Below are positions 21,221-31,285 of a stretch of DNA of 64,000 nt, piece after piece; the first letter of the stretch is position 1; every line of letters starts with the position of its first letter. Source of the stretch: Kappaphycus alvarezii (Eukaryota; Rhodophyta; Florideophyceae; Gigartinales; Solieriaceae); the NCBI GenBank assembly GCA_002205965.3, contig NADL03000862.1, forward strand, positions 434,001-498,000, read 5' to 3'. The position numbers and the translations under genes were made by a program. The notes below the pieces were generated by a model. It was not told the origin of the DNA and ran no database searches. It saw only the letters and a list, made by a program, of their open reading frames with translations.

Positions 21221-22146
21221 TTCATCTCTGGTCCTGACTCACTCCTCGCGTCCGATAAATTTGCTCTTCTGTTGTCTTTAGACCAGCAGTTACTTTCATG
21301 ATGCCCGTAACGACCGCACTTTCCACAACGAGTGTTTCTATGTGGATTATCAGGACACCTATTTGCAAAGTGTCCAGGCTTGTGACAGTAGGAACAGACT
21401 TCTGCGGCCTTGGGGGCCCCAGACTGGTTCTTCTTAATGGTAAGAGTAAGGCTTTCCAACTGCGAGGTTATCATGTCAAGTCGATTATCGAATCGGGTTT
21501 CCAACCTTTCTTCCAAGTTTTTGACATCGCTCCTGACTGATTCCAATGCTGCTGCGCTAGTCGCTGGCCTTTGATAATTCTTTTCAGGATGCACGATCGG
21601 CATAGATGTACGGGTTTCCGTCATTTCACTTAGTGACTGAAACGTCTCCGAATTTTTGACAAATTCTACTATGGTACCCTTCAGTTCATTAAAAGTGTGA
21701 GGGCCCTTGATGAGGAGGAAATCGGAGAGCCGCTTATCCCCCATCGCCGCCTTACGCAGCATTCCGTACTTGGCTTGGGCGTTGAACCCAGCCTTTTCAT
21801 AGAGATCACACAAGTATACCAATGAGCTTAACAAATCGTCGAAGTTGAGCCGGGCCTCTATGGCGGTACGAATCATCTCATCTGGTTCTACCTCCTTAGC
21901 ATATTCTTTCACAAGCCACTCACATACCTCACCGAAGTTACGCCCATTCCCGTTAAGAGACCACCCGTTGATAAACTTGGCCTTATATTTGTGCTTTGCG
22001 TCACCATGAAGATAGGCGAAGATACTTTCGGCCTTCTCTTCATCGCTCTTCTCACGCATCACAACGTTGACATATGTATAGAGAAACTCCTCAACGTCTT
22101 CATTCTTGCCCCCTGTGAACGTTATACGAGCAGCGTTGAGATCCAT
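21139..22146 (-). CDS. gag: Gypsy A gag with two zinc knuckles
   Basis: A 335-codon frame from the ATG at 22146, 88 bp after the 5' LTR. The capsid part starts MDLNAARITFTGGKNEDVEE, the common 'F.G....V..FL' opening of gypsy Gag. A predicted coiled stretch follows (DVKNLEERLETRFDNRLDMI). Two nucleic-acid-binding knuckles come next: CSYCHKPGHFANRC and CGKCGRYGHHESNC, both perfect C-x2-C-x4-H-x4-C. The last 25 codons are out of frame with the rest of the polyprotein because of a one-base shift near 21215. Gag would form the particle and package element RNA. Confidence 0.9.
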   Translation of the reverse strand: MDLNAARITFTGGKNEDVEEFLYTYVNVVMREKSDEEKAESIFAYLHGDAKHKYKAKFINGWSLNGNGRNFGEVCEWLVKEYAKEVEPDEMIRTAIEARLNFDDLLSSLVYLCDLYEKAGFNAQAKYGMLRKAAMGDKRLSDFLLIKGPHTFNELKGTIVEFVKNSETFQSLSEMTETRTSMPIVHPEKNYQRPATSAAALESVRSDVKNLEERLETRFDNRLDMITSQLESLTLTIKKNQSGAPKAAEVCSYCHKPGHFANRCPDNPHRNTRCGKCGRYGHHESNCWSKDNRRANLSDARSESGPEMKILQNRRIKGWRMPVMYPSLKKSVKLM

Positions 22147-22214
22147 GATTACAGAAAAGAAATCCCCTCAATGGTTCCCTAAGACTGCTCAACTCGAATA
22201 CCTCGGGTGCAACC

Positions 22215-22232
22215 CCCTCCACAAGAGTACCA
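22215..22232 (-). other. Primer binding site of gypsy A (candidate)
   Basis: Two bases after the 5' LTR the minus strand reads TGGTACTCTTGTGGAGGG. The opening TGG fits the complement of a tRNA 3' CCA end. I cannot name the tRNA. Confidence 0.5.
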
Positions 22233-22234
22233 AA

Positions 22235-22952
22235 TGATAGGGGTAAATCGTCGGAGAAGAGATACTTAGAACCAACTACCCCAAGACGGAGGTGTTGCGA
22301 GCGACAAAAGTGCTACCGTGGTATAGTTGAACAAATAAAAAGGAGTGTATATGGGAGAGAGTTGAGAGGGCTACAAGCAAGTATAAAAGGGGCAGGGTCT
22401 ACCACTGATGCTCTGCGACCAGCTTAGGAAAAAGTTTTCTAGGGTCTGAAGTTGACTCTCAACTTCCTACTACTCGGAGCTTGACCTGAAGTTGTCTGCC
22501 AACTTGCTTGACCTCCACTAAAGGAAGCAGTTTACTCGCTTATATAGACCTTTGGCTACCCTAAAAGTCTTCAAACAAACAGACTAATAACCATAAAATG
22601 CATTCACGGGAATCGTGTGAACCAGAGAGACCATTAGAAGATATTTCCTCAAGGTAAATATCTAGGTGCCATACCCATGCCAGCCACCCATCGGCCAGGG
22701 GTGGGAATTGATGTGGCCATTATATAGACCTTTCAGAGTCACTCGTAGTATCACCCACAACCTAGAACTGTACTGACATCCACTATGACAGCGTGTCCTA
22801 AAATAAAAAATCAACCGATGAATTTGCCACACTCACCCAAATTAAAAATATCTTGCAAATTCAAAAACTGTAAAAATATCTTCCCAGTTCCAATACTGTA
22901 TACAATTATGGTCCTCATCTAAATTTTTTCGTGTGCGAATTTGCGCACATCA
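22235..22952 (-). repeat. 5' LTR of gypsy A
   Basis: 718 bp. The same sequence as the 3' LTR apart from two single-G differences. It would drive transcription leftward into gag. Confidence 0.92.
22539..22551 (-). promoter_or_regulatory. TATA box in gypsy A 5' LTR
   Basis: On the minus strand the sequence reads GGTCTATATAAGC, a strong TATA match. Transcription would start roughly 30 bp further left, just ahead of two small hairpins. Its role is inferred from sequence and location. Confidence 0.5.
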
Positions 22953-22957
22953 ACCCC
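22953..22957. repeat. Target site duplication of gypsy A (right copy)
   Basis: ACCCC, identical to 15478-15482. Confidence 0.85.
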
Positions 22958-24128
22958 CTCGCCGGTTGTTACTTCCAACTTGGTTCCTGGTTCTACTTCC
23001 CCTTCTTGCCCTAGCGGCTCATTCGTTGCGATGACAGCATTAATAAGTATTGACCATGCAGTTAATTTGGTATCGGGTCGGATACTTGATGGTGCCACGT
23101 CCAGCGTTGCGCGATGCGGTCCATCTTCCCCGATGACATTCATGCCTTTATTGGTTGCTGTAACCAAGCTGAGTCGCGGTTGAACCTCATGTTCACGATT
23201 ACTTGGTAGGTCCGATCCCTTTTGTTGCTGGCTTTGAGCCTTGATGCGCGCGCTCCTTCTCGACCTCTACATGGGTTCACCCCAATCGTCGAGAATCTCG
23301 ACATCATTGTAGCTTAATGACACACTGGACTGATCGCCCTTATGGGCGCCACCCCCGCGATAAAAGTAGGGTGCATCCTTACAATAGGGTTCTACACTTC
23401 TTCAGTAGTGGGTAAACTTACCTTTTGGTTAGCGTCTAACGCTTCAGTATTGGGATCTAGTCCCTCATTGGGCTGTGGTTGATCCTGGGTTGTCTCGGGA
23501 ACAGTATCTCTCACCGTGGTGCAATTACTAACCTCTAGGATCGATCTTGGAATATCCAGTCCCATGTCAGAGGACACCAAAGGTTTGAATCATTGTGGGT
23601 TGTCACTCGCTGACGTGTTGGCTGGTTATTGCACTGGGCTTTGGGCCCACACTACATCACCACCTGAGATACGCTCATGATCGTCTCCGGTTTCACTCAA
23701 AAAAGTTTTATCCTTAACATCAATAAATTTGTAAGGTCCATCGGCAGCAGGTACCAACTTACGCTTCGCATTTTTCTTACTCCAGTACTCCTTACGAAGT
23801 AACACGTGGGATCCTTTCCCGATTGACCCTCGTAGTGGTCTGAGATGAAGGCCAAATTTTTTTCTGTAACGCTTTTGCCTCTTAGCCAGTTCATAGGTTG
23901 CTGTCCACATCAATGAAATAAACCATTTTTGCCACTTAAATGCATAATGTGCTCGAACAGGCACTTCCGCAACCTTAGGCTCAGCATCTACTGCGAACGC
24001 CGGGGGAGCTCTACTGAGAACCAGCTCAAATGCTGCAATCTTTGTAGAGGTATGTGGTTTCGTATTATCCCCATAAGTAAGGGATTCAGTGAACAGGTCC
24101 CAATTATGCCGGTGATCCGCAATGTAGT
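22958..24128 (-). pseudogene. pol: Gypsy C, segment after copia B: integrase C-terminus and downstream
   Basis: The frame from about 24128 to 23626 begins LPQRHYIADHRHNWDLF and continues NTKPHTSTKIAAFELVLSR, the stretch that follows the catalytic Glu in gypsy integrases. Then come KKFGLHLRPLRGSIGKGS and DGPYKFIDVKDKTFLSETG, the GPY/F module that ends these integrases. It is the direct continuation of ILAALR at about 27515, the point where copia B entered. Below 23626 two Pro/Gln/Thr-rich frames (23580-23392 and 23167-22958) have no recognised domain and may be tail or untranslated sequence. Gypsy A then interrupts. Confidence 0.75.
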
Positions 24129-24133
24129 GGCGT
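24129..24133. repeat. Target site duplication of copia B (left copy)
   Basis: GGCGT stands directly before TGTGGGAGTTT, the terminal bases of the copia B LTR, and is repeated at 27508-27512. It also matches the coding break in the gypsy C integrase. Confidence 0.75.
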
Positions 24134-24830
24134 TGTGGGAGTTTGCTCTCGATGCCTGCTGTAGGCCATATATACTTTTCTTTAGACTCCACGTCTTGCC
24201 CTGCAAAGACTTGTAATTAAACTGCTTCTGTATTTCAACTGGTAAAGTAGGCGGCTCCAGATATATCTCCTCCTCAAGTTCACCGTTTAGAAAGGCTGTT
24301 TTGATGTCTATTTGTTCAACCTCCACATCGTGTACTGCAGCAATCCACAATAAAAATCTTACAGTGGTGAACTTGGTTACTGGGGCGAACACTTCAAAAT
24401 AGTGAGAACCATGAATCTGGGAAAAACCTTTCGCTACTAGCCGTGCCTTATGTCTTACAATAGAACCATTCTAGTCGGTTTTTAAAACGAAAATTCACTT
24501 ACCTCGAATGGGTTTCTTATTTTTAGGGAGCTCGACCACTTGAAACACATCATATTCAATTAATGAGTCCATTTCCGTTTTAATTACATCAATCTAATCC
24601 TTTTTATATGGACCATCCACTGCTTCATGTAAAGTAGAAGGTGTCTTTTGCTCTCTATGCTTATTAATTTCTTCTGCAACCAAATAAGCGAGCATGCTAT
24701 CGTATATCCATCTGTCTGGTCGCCTAGCTTCCCGTTTTTCACCGACTGGAATATGCGTTAACATATCCTCATTCTCTTGTATGACCTTTTCTATATCCAA
24801 ATTTGAATCTGAATCATTACAGTCCTCGTC
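24134..24830 (-). pseudogene. pol: Copia B reverse transcriptase, N-terminal part
   Basis: From 24800 the frame runs through the variable linker, then the RT entry region with VVELPKNKKPI. After two stops come RHKARLVAKGFSQIHG, FAPVTKFTTVRFLLWIAAV and the catalytic QIDIKTAFLNGELEEEIYL, followed by LKKSIYGLQQASR. The catalytic Asp of the first motif is present. The YVDD box and everything after it are gone, removed by the deletion that ends at 24145. The frame runs straight into gypsy C coding sequence, so a chimeric protein is readable but meaningless. Confidence 0.82.
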
Positions 24831-24999
24831 TTCAAGTTGACTGTGAATATCATCTTTACCGTCTGAGGTTTCTGAACCATCATTTCAACCAAAATTGACA
24901 CCATTAACAAGCGGTGAGACCGTATTTTCGATGAAGACTACATCAATTGATACAATTACCTTCTATCATTAGGTATACATATTCTTTATACAGACTCAG

Positions 25000-26209
25000 C
25001 GGCATAACAGACATGGACCCCGTCCCATGTACGAGCATCAAACCTACAATGTATATACGGCTTAGGTTTCTTAACTTTCACTTTTGATCCAAAAATGCGT
25101 AGATCTGAGACGTCTGGTTTAGTGCCATATACAATCTCATGAGGTGTCATGTATCCAAATTTTTTATATGGTCGACTTCTTCAGAGTTAGTTTCCTGGCC
25201 TAGTTCATTGTAGATACGGATTCAGCCCATAAAAATTCAAAATCCTCTAGATTATCAATTGGTTTCAGTTTTTACAAATTAGTCCTGGTTCCTTCAACCA
25301 GTGTTCGATTAAGTCTCTCTGCTCTCCCGTTTGATTCGGGTGAGTATGGAGGAGTTGGTTCATGCACAATGACCTTTCTATTAAAAATGTTTTCCAGCTC
25401 CCTGGACATGTACTCCTTTGCACCATCAGTCCGGGAGTACTTAAACTTTTTCTTAGTTACGTTCTCTACAACATTAAATAAAGACTCCAAAGATTTGGGC
25501 CCCCCTAACCGATTTTATAAGAATCTTAGACAAGATGCACCACTAGCATCATCAAGGAACCCTAGAATGTATTTAGATCCACCAAGCGATTCCACTCTGG
25601 TGGGTCCCACGATATCAGAATGAATAAGTTCCAAGACTTCTTTTGGTCTTTTGTCACGACGGGGGTGTGGTACGGCAGACTGTTTCCCATCAAATAATTC
25701 AATACACACACTTGAATTACCATTTTTGACCTACTAAAGGTCTCTGCCACATTGTGACGTATCATTTGTTCTATAGTATTTGTATTTGTGTGACAAAATC
25801 TTCTGTGCATCAACTTCATGTCTTCATTTGACACTTCATTAAGCGTGACAACTTTAACCTTACTAGCAACAGCCCCTTTCAGCTCACAAATTCCATGTCC
25901 TTCCTTACTTCCGATCATGACAGTGTTAGTACCATGTCTAGCAATCATCTCAGTAGTACCTCCTAGATACTGAATGCTTACACCTGCCTTTTGTGCCAAG
26001 GGCTGTGACACCAGACTTGTTCTGATATCAGGCATGTAAGCGACTCGATTTAAACGAATGGTCTTCCATTTATCGTCTCTATACTTTTTTAAGTACACTG
26101 TACAATGACCCTTTACTTTAAGTTTCTCATCCTCGGATACTGTGCTTACAGTATACTCAGCATTTTCTTCTGGTTCATTTTCAAATAAAGCATCAAGTTG
26201 ATTTGTCAT
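25000..26209 (-). pseudogene. pol: Copia B protease and integrase
   Basis: The protease active site reads LDSCATQHMTN (normally Asp-Ser-Gly) at about 26235-26205, one T-run shift away from the gag frame. The 26209-25562 frame continues through the protease and the integrase zinc domain (MHRRFCHTNTNTIEQM). The core follows with LIHSDIVGPTRVESLGGSKY (first Asp), SRTDGAKEYMS (second Asp) and YSPESNGRAERLNRT (Glu), the last two in the frame 25490-25272. From 25250 to 25000 the region after the core is readable with stops (EIVYGTKPDVSDLRIFGSK). All three catalytic residues remain, but at least three frame changes separate them. Confidence 0.82.
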
Positions 26210-27146
26210 GTGTTGAGTAGCGCAGCTGTCTAAAAAACCATGAAGTACTCATGTCTTCTAGTCCAGTACCAAAGGCAACACATGCTGTGCCAGTACTGCC
26301 GCCTCCAATACCAGCAGTATTCTCTCTCTCATCCTTAGCCTTTTCCCTCTCAGTTAGACTGCAAATTATTTCCTCAATTTCAGGAGTGGTTTTAAAATGA
26401 GGCCTAAAACTCTTTGACTCTGGATTAAGGTAGCACTTGCAAAACTGATAGCCTCGTTTGCCACAACCATGACACTTTCCATTAAATGGGTTCCGCTTGT
26501 TGTTGCCCTTTCCAGTGTAGAATGCGGTTGTTTTACCTTTGCTATTCTTTTCATTCATGTTCAGTTCTTCTTCTCTTATCTCTAACCTGGAGACAGTTTC
26601 CTCGAATGATAAATCCATACTATTCTGAAGTACCGCTTTTGTCACTTCAAAATCCTTCCCCAAGCCCTGTAAAAGAGCAAAAAATTTGTCGTTCGATTTT
26701 AGTTCATAGCCACTTAATGCTAGATCATTTTCAATTTCACGTATTTCTTCAATGTATGACATAATCGACTGTCCCTCCTTCATACGGAGTCTGAACAATT
26801 TTGTTCTCAGAGTATGCTGACTTGCTGCAGACTTGCTTCTTTTCAAGCTCTATAGAGCATCACATACCTCTTTAGGATCCCTAATCCTTGCTAATGAAGG
26901 CAAATATTTAGAGTAAACATTCAGTAAAATTTCGGCCGAGCACTGTTGCTGTAGCGTATGCTCTTTCTTTTTCCTTGAGGCAACATACACTGAATCACCC
27001 TTTTAAACCTCCGTTTCTAAATCAAGGCCTTTTTCAACAAAGCGCCGCAAATCACGAGATTCCAAAATAAGGCGTAACTGCAACGCCCACACGGGGTAGT
27101 TCTTCTCCGTATATTTTTCAATCGTATATCTTATGTTGTTCAGCAT
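26193..27146 (-). pseudogene. gag: Copia B gag
   Basis: The ATG at 27146 lies four bases after the primer binding site, as in Drosophila copia. The N-terminus reads KYTEKNYPVWALQLRLILES, the normal copia Gag opening around the conserved Trp. Stops follow near 27003 and 26848. The frame at 26846-26193 carries LRTKLFRLRMKEGQSIMSYI and ALLQGLGKDFEV (Gag core), then the zinc knuckle CHGCGKRGYQFCKC, in which the His has become Tyr. The end overlaps the protease frame after a homopolymer T shift. It would have formed the particle shell. Confidence 0.8.
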
Positions 27147-27151
27147 GGGTT

Positions 27152-27165
27152 CTGGGCCCATAACC
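27152..27165 (-). other. Primer binding site of copia B, half-tRNA(iMet)
   Basis: The minus strand reads GGTTATGGGCCCAG directly after the LTR. Its complement is CTGGGCCCATAACC, the anticodon arm of initiator tRNA-Met including the CAT anticodon. It matches the primer site known for Drosophila copia. Confidence 0.85.
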
Positions 27166-27507
27166 TGTGGGAGTTTTGATGGGGTTTGATCGAGAGCTGG
27201 CGGTTAGTCCAGGTACGAAACTTAAGAAGAGCAAGGTGTTAGTCTTGGTCGTGTTGAACTAAGATGTCAAGTTTAGTAATTTGTACTCGTTACATTTTAG
27301 TTCAGTGACTTTGGATAGCTCAAACTACATATATATAATTCTAAATTGCTAGCTCTATATTATTGCTGAGGTAATCACCTTCACACAACAAATGTTGAGA
27401 GGGCGATGCATTTGGTATTGATAATGCCTCGCTGTGACCAAATCCACGTGCGTCCATGTCTAAATGACCACCTTGTATGTTTCATGCAATTGCATGTAAA
27501 CCTAAAA
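27166..27507 (-). repeat. 5' LTR of copia B
   Basis: 342 bp between the primer site and the target duplication. On the minus strand it begins TTTTAGGTTTAC and ends AACTCCCACA. The first two bases should be TG, so one substitution is assumed. An alternative start at TGTTGTGTG (27390) would give 225 bp, but it would not be flanked by the GGCGT duplication. Confidence 0.65.
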
Positions 27508-27512
27508 GGCGT
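27508..27512. repeat. Target site duplication of copia B (right copy)
   Basis: GGCGT, identical to 24129-24133. On the minus strand the two copies join as ALR and RHY of the interrupted gypsy C integrase. Confidence 0.75.
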
Positions 27513-28101
27513 AAAGCTGCCAATATTGTTCTGTTAAACCTCCCCAATTTTCCATTGAACTACGGATGATAGGAAGATATAAAGACATTCCTGACACCAA
27601 TCAACTTACCAACGCTTTGGAACAACTTGGTGACGAGTTGTGGCCAATTATCCCACCACGGATAGTTTTTGTGGTCCTAGGCAAGGACACAATAGCGAAA
27701 AAATGCCTTTGCGATATTCATGGACGTAGTGGTCTTATTGTTACAGTCTCTACTAACTTCGAGTAGCGGTCTACAATGACCAAGAAGTATTTGTTACAAC
27801 GTTTTGAACGTATCAGCACACCTAGGATATCAATAGATACAAACTCGAAAGACTCCCTAGCCGGAAACGTATTCATAGTTGTAGACGAATGTCGTAAACG
27901 CACACGTTTCCGCGCGCAAGCAGCGCATTTCTTTGCTTTAGCATAGCAAATAACGGCCATGGCAGGCAAATAGAAGTATCGGCGGAGGGAGGTGTACAAC
28001 CGTCCACCTTTTGGGTGTCCTGCCAATGGGGAGTAATGACTCGAGTATAGCACTCGAAGCTGCAATGTTACGAGAATAACGATTTGAGGATTAGATTCCA
28101 C
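27513..28101 (-). pseudogene. pol: Gypsy C integrase, N-terminal part
   Basis: The zinc-binding domain reads HYSPLAGHPKGGRLYTSLRR, then the CAAC pair in KKCAACARKRVRL. The core has SFEFVSIDILGVL (first Asp) and KYFLVIVDRYSKLVETV. Further left, at 27590-27500, decayed sequence reads SSYHP, then FNGKLGRFNRTILAALR. The catalytic Glu of the usual 'NGQVERFNRT' is Gly here. The segment ends at ALR, where the copia B target duplication begins. Confidence 0.75.
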
Positions 28102-28479
28102 CAGTCACACAAAGAGTCCATGGGAGCTAACCGCAAATGACAACACCCCCCCCCGTTAAACCAGGAGCGTATATGGCGACAGAACATATCCCCGAGCTGG
28201 TACATGAGTAAAACTCCGACAATAATGCGCATAAGTATAACAAGAGGTGGTATATTTGGCTCTGGTACTAGGAGTTGGTCTTGGTCTTCGAACTCTGAGG
28301 ACAAAATTACATGATTATCGCACGTGTAACATGTTTCTTCCTTATAGTAGTTCTCCTCGCGTGAGTCCATCGCTACTCTGTAGTGGTTACACTCGGAAGA
28401 CTGGTTCCCCTGGAGGGATTTAAGCTTGCACAGTGATCTGCGCCGAGAAAATGAACATGCTTGTCCGTTTTCTGGGCTT

Positions 28480-30200
28480 CAAGCTACTGGTAAGCTTCCA
28501 ACTCAAGATTGCAAATTGGACCGATATCTGTTGCGTAACATAAGGTTTCAAAATCCCCTTGTATTTTTGGCTCCCCTAGGGTTGGCAACCTGCTTATCGT
28601 ATCCGTTTGGCAGTTCTTAATGCTTTTCTTGTATTTGACAACAAAGTTGAACTCGTACAAAAGCAACCGTCACCTCATCAAGCGTCCTGAAGGATCGTTG
28701 ATCTTCATAAGCCATCTTAAATTATTTCGGTATGTACTGATGTTCAAATGTTCCAATTGAAGATATTCCCAAAGCGCAGTGAGGGCCCACACAACAGCCA
28801 AACACTATTTCTCGGCCGAAGAGTGGTGTACCTCGGACTCCAGGATCGAACGGATCCAGTAGCCGAGTGATTTTCGAGTACCATCTGGGTCTGTTCGGAA
28901 CAAAGAACACCCAACCTGGTAGTCGCTACTGTCGGTGTCGACGCTATACGGCAAGCCAGCCTTCGGTAAGGCGAGCAGTTTTGGTATCGTCACCTTCTCA
29001 ATCCGTGTGTTAAAAGAACTCATTTGTTCTTCATTGAACACAGAGAGCTTCAAGGCTTGGTCCCTATGGAGAAAATTGTTAAATGCGGCAGCGATGTGTG
29101 AGTACCAAGGTACTAAATTCCTGTACACATTGCACAAGCCAGGAAAGACCTCAGTTCCTTCCGGTCCCTTGGTGGCTTCGCATGCCGTAGTGCGGCAGAA
29201 ACGCCCTTATCGGTTTCCAGCCTTCCATGCCTAGTAACGTGGCCAATATATTTCATTTCATCACGAAAGAGATCACGTTTATTCAAGCTCAGTGTAGCTC
29301 CTCCGTTTTGGAGTATACTAAGGATTTACTCAACATGAAGACAATGCGTCTCAATGACCTTGGAGTAGATTATCACCTCAACTAAGTAGACCAAGCATGA
29401 TTTCCACTTGACCCTTGTGAGCAGAAAATCCAATCCTCGTTGGAAGGTCGCAGGGCATTAGTGAGCCCAAGTGGCATTCACTTGAACCCATATAAGCCAG
29501 CATGGCATGTGAAAGCCGTCTTATTGCGACTTTCTTTCGCAATGTGCACTGGCGAGTAACTACGGTTGCAATCCAGCGTTGTGAACATGGTTTCATTACC
29601 AAGTGAGCCATTCTAGTTATCCATCTTGGGTGTGGGGTAAGTATCTCGAACCTTTATAGCTTTGGGGCGGCGATATTCTACAAAAAACCTAAAACATCTG
29701 TCCTTCTCTCAGGCAAAAACAAGTGGTGAAGCTCAAAGAGAATACTTCGGTTCGATAACACCAATTCTGAGCATGTGCTCAACTTCGGATCGAATCACTT
29801 CGCGTTGCTATTTAACGGCCAGATAGGGTGGACAGACAAGCGGCCGTGACCCCGGTACTAGGTCAATATGGTGTTCCGTGGTGTTGATTCCACGATGATC
29901 CCCGTTCTACGTGGAATGTAACTTCATGATGAGTTCCCTCACTCGTGACTGATGTGTCTCCGGGAAATGATCGACGTTGATATCCTCCTCATCTGGCGCT
30001 TTGGCCTTACTGAACTCCAAGGACTCCTTCAACATTTCGTCTTGGACATTCTCGTCCATCAATAGGACTGGCTTTGGCTGGAACTCCGTGTACTTTAGTA
30101 CTAACACATCCCCGACGGTTAAGGTACTGGGGAACGTCGTGGTGGGATGCGGTAGCGCCAAAAAAAACTGCTAAAATCTTCAGTTGCCTCTGAGGCTTTG
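28480..30200 (-). pseudogene. pol: Gypsy C reverse transcriptase and RNase H
   Basis: From the right: SRVRELIMKLHST (30161-29907) belongs to the RT lead-in. At 29850-29590 RT motifs are badly worn. At 29560-29390 a decayed 'TAFTCHAGLYRWVRMPFGL.NAP' stretch can be traced across frames. At 29137-28805 CNVYRNLVPWYSHIAAAFNN is the thumb, followed by LPKAGLPYSVDTDSSDYQVG at the RNase H start with catalytic Asp. At 28666-28484 YEFNFVVKYKKSIKNCQTDT and ISRLPTLGE give the end of RNase H. Stops are frequent. Confidence 0.72.
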
Positions 30201-30396
30201 GACTGAATTTGGCCCCGAGGATCTCAGACAATTCATCTTCGATCATTTCGGCTATTCCATTGGTGGCAATTACGCCTTTCTTCTCATACGAGAGCTGCCT
30301 TGGTTGTATTAATATGATTCCTATCCGCTTTTCGGTTACTGTAACCATCTCCTGAGACATTTCGGGGATCTAACCGGCGGTACTAACACGAATCGT

Positions 30397-30851
30397 CTAT
30401 GTGGCTCGCTTATTTTGGTCGTTGTACTCAAAACTTTGACGCCAAAGGGTCCGCGTTTGGCGCTCTCGCCAATATTCTATATGCGATCGGCACATAAGAA
30501 CCATCGCCCAATTCAACTGCGCGCATCCGAGGGAAGATATCATCAACCTATTGGTCGCAGAAGCCTCAACCCAATATCGCGGTTTGTGCAAGTCTTTCAC
30601 AGACAAAAAAACTCAACATTGACTACCAAATGCCCTATTCTAACCACAAGGGGCGTTATCCCAGTCGAAAGTACTAGTTCACCATGAGCATAGGCAATGC
30701 TAGTCACTGGAACCATTTTCATTTGTTCAGGAAGAAAATTTGGCAAAAGTTCTTTACGAACAAAGTTGAGACCAGCCCCTCTGTCCAAGACCGTGAGCTG
30801 TCTAAATAATTGGCCAATGTCAGAATATACCTTGTAATTGCGACAGGTCAT
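30397..30851 (-). pseudogene. pol: Gypsy C protease
   Basis: The minus-strand frame 30851-30597 contains VLDRGAGLNFVRKELLP, the aspartic protease active site in the form 'LDTGAGLNFI', with the Thr replaced by Arg. GELVLSTGITPLVVRIGHLV follows as the flap region. The next frame (30606-30397) continues with RLMISSLGCAQLNWAMVLM. The Asp is kept but the altered triad and frame change point to a dead enzyme. Confidence 0.6.
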
Positions 30852-31285
30852 GAGATATATCGCATTTTGGCGCGTCTCATCTACAATGCGACGCCATTGG
30901 CAGCGAAGTTGTAAGATGTTGCGCTTCGTGAGATGTTTGAATGATCTTAAGTCCTTCTATATGAAATTTAATCCCTGTAGCGGTGGTTTTTCTTCCATTG
31001 TCCGCGAATGAACAAACTTGGGTTCCTTATCCTCAGCCTTACTTTCGGCTCCAGGGGTCTCCAAGGATGACTTACGAGTATCGAAATTGTGAACCCTGTC
31101 TATTTTTCCGTCAGCGATTGAGTTTCGGCGGGGCAATGCAGGACAAATGGGTGGCGTTCAGTTGCCATAGGAGTCGGTCGTGACGAAGTAGTCGACGACT
31201 CATCAACAGTGACATCTGCTTCCATAACAGCTAGTTACCTGATCTAGCTATGATTTGTAGCAATGAACTGTTCTTCTGGAGACAC

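Larger units (their letters stand above)
15483..22952 (-). mobile_element. Complete Ty3/gypsy retrotransposon (gypsy A)
   Basis: This 7470-bp element on the minus strand has two LTRs of 718 and 720 bp with TGAT...ATCA ends, a 5-bp target duplication ACCCC on both sides, a primer binding site, gag with two zinc knuckles, and pol in the order protease, RT, RNase H, integrase. By eye the LTRs differ only by one G in two G-runs, so the insertion is very recent. The pol frame is nonetheless interrupted about a dozen times by single-base shifts. After integrase there are two copies of an unrecognised domain of about 130 residues, which gypsy elements do not normally have. It sits inside the 3' region of gypsy C. 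Confidence 0.92.
24134..27507 (-). mobile_element. Ty1/copia element (copia B), internally deleted, inside gypsy C
   Basis: On the minus strand the order is LTR (27507-27166), half-tRNA primer site, gag, protease, integrase and the first part of RT. Right after the RT motif YGLQQASR the sequence jumps to the last dozen bases of the LTR (24134-24145), followed by the target duplication. One deletion therefore removed the rest of RT, RNase H and nearly all of the 3' LTR. Stops and frame changes show it is inactive. It is not closely related to copies 1-3. Confidence 0.85.

Noticed and set aside
27166..27390. Alternative copia B LTR of 225 bp starting TGTTGTGTG
   Set aside because: It has the canonical TG start, but no target duplication fits. 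The 342-bp version is flanked by GGCGT on both sides and restores the gypsy C integrase.
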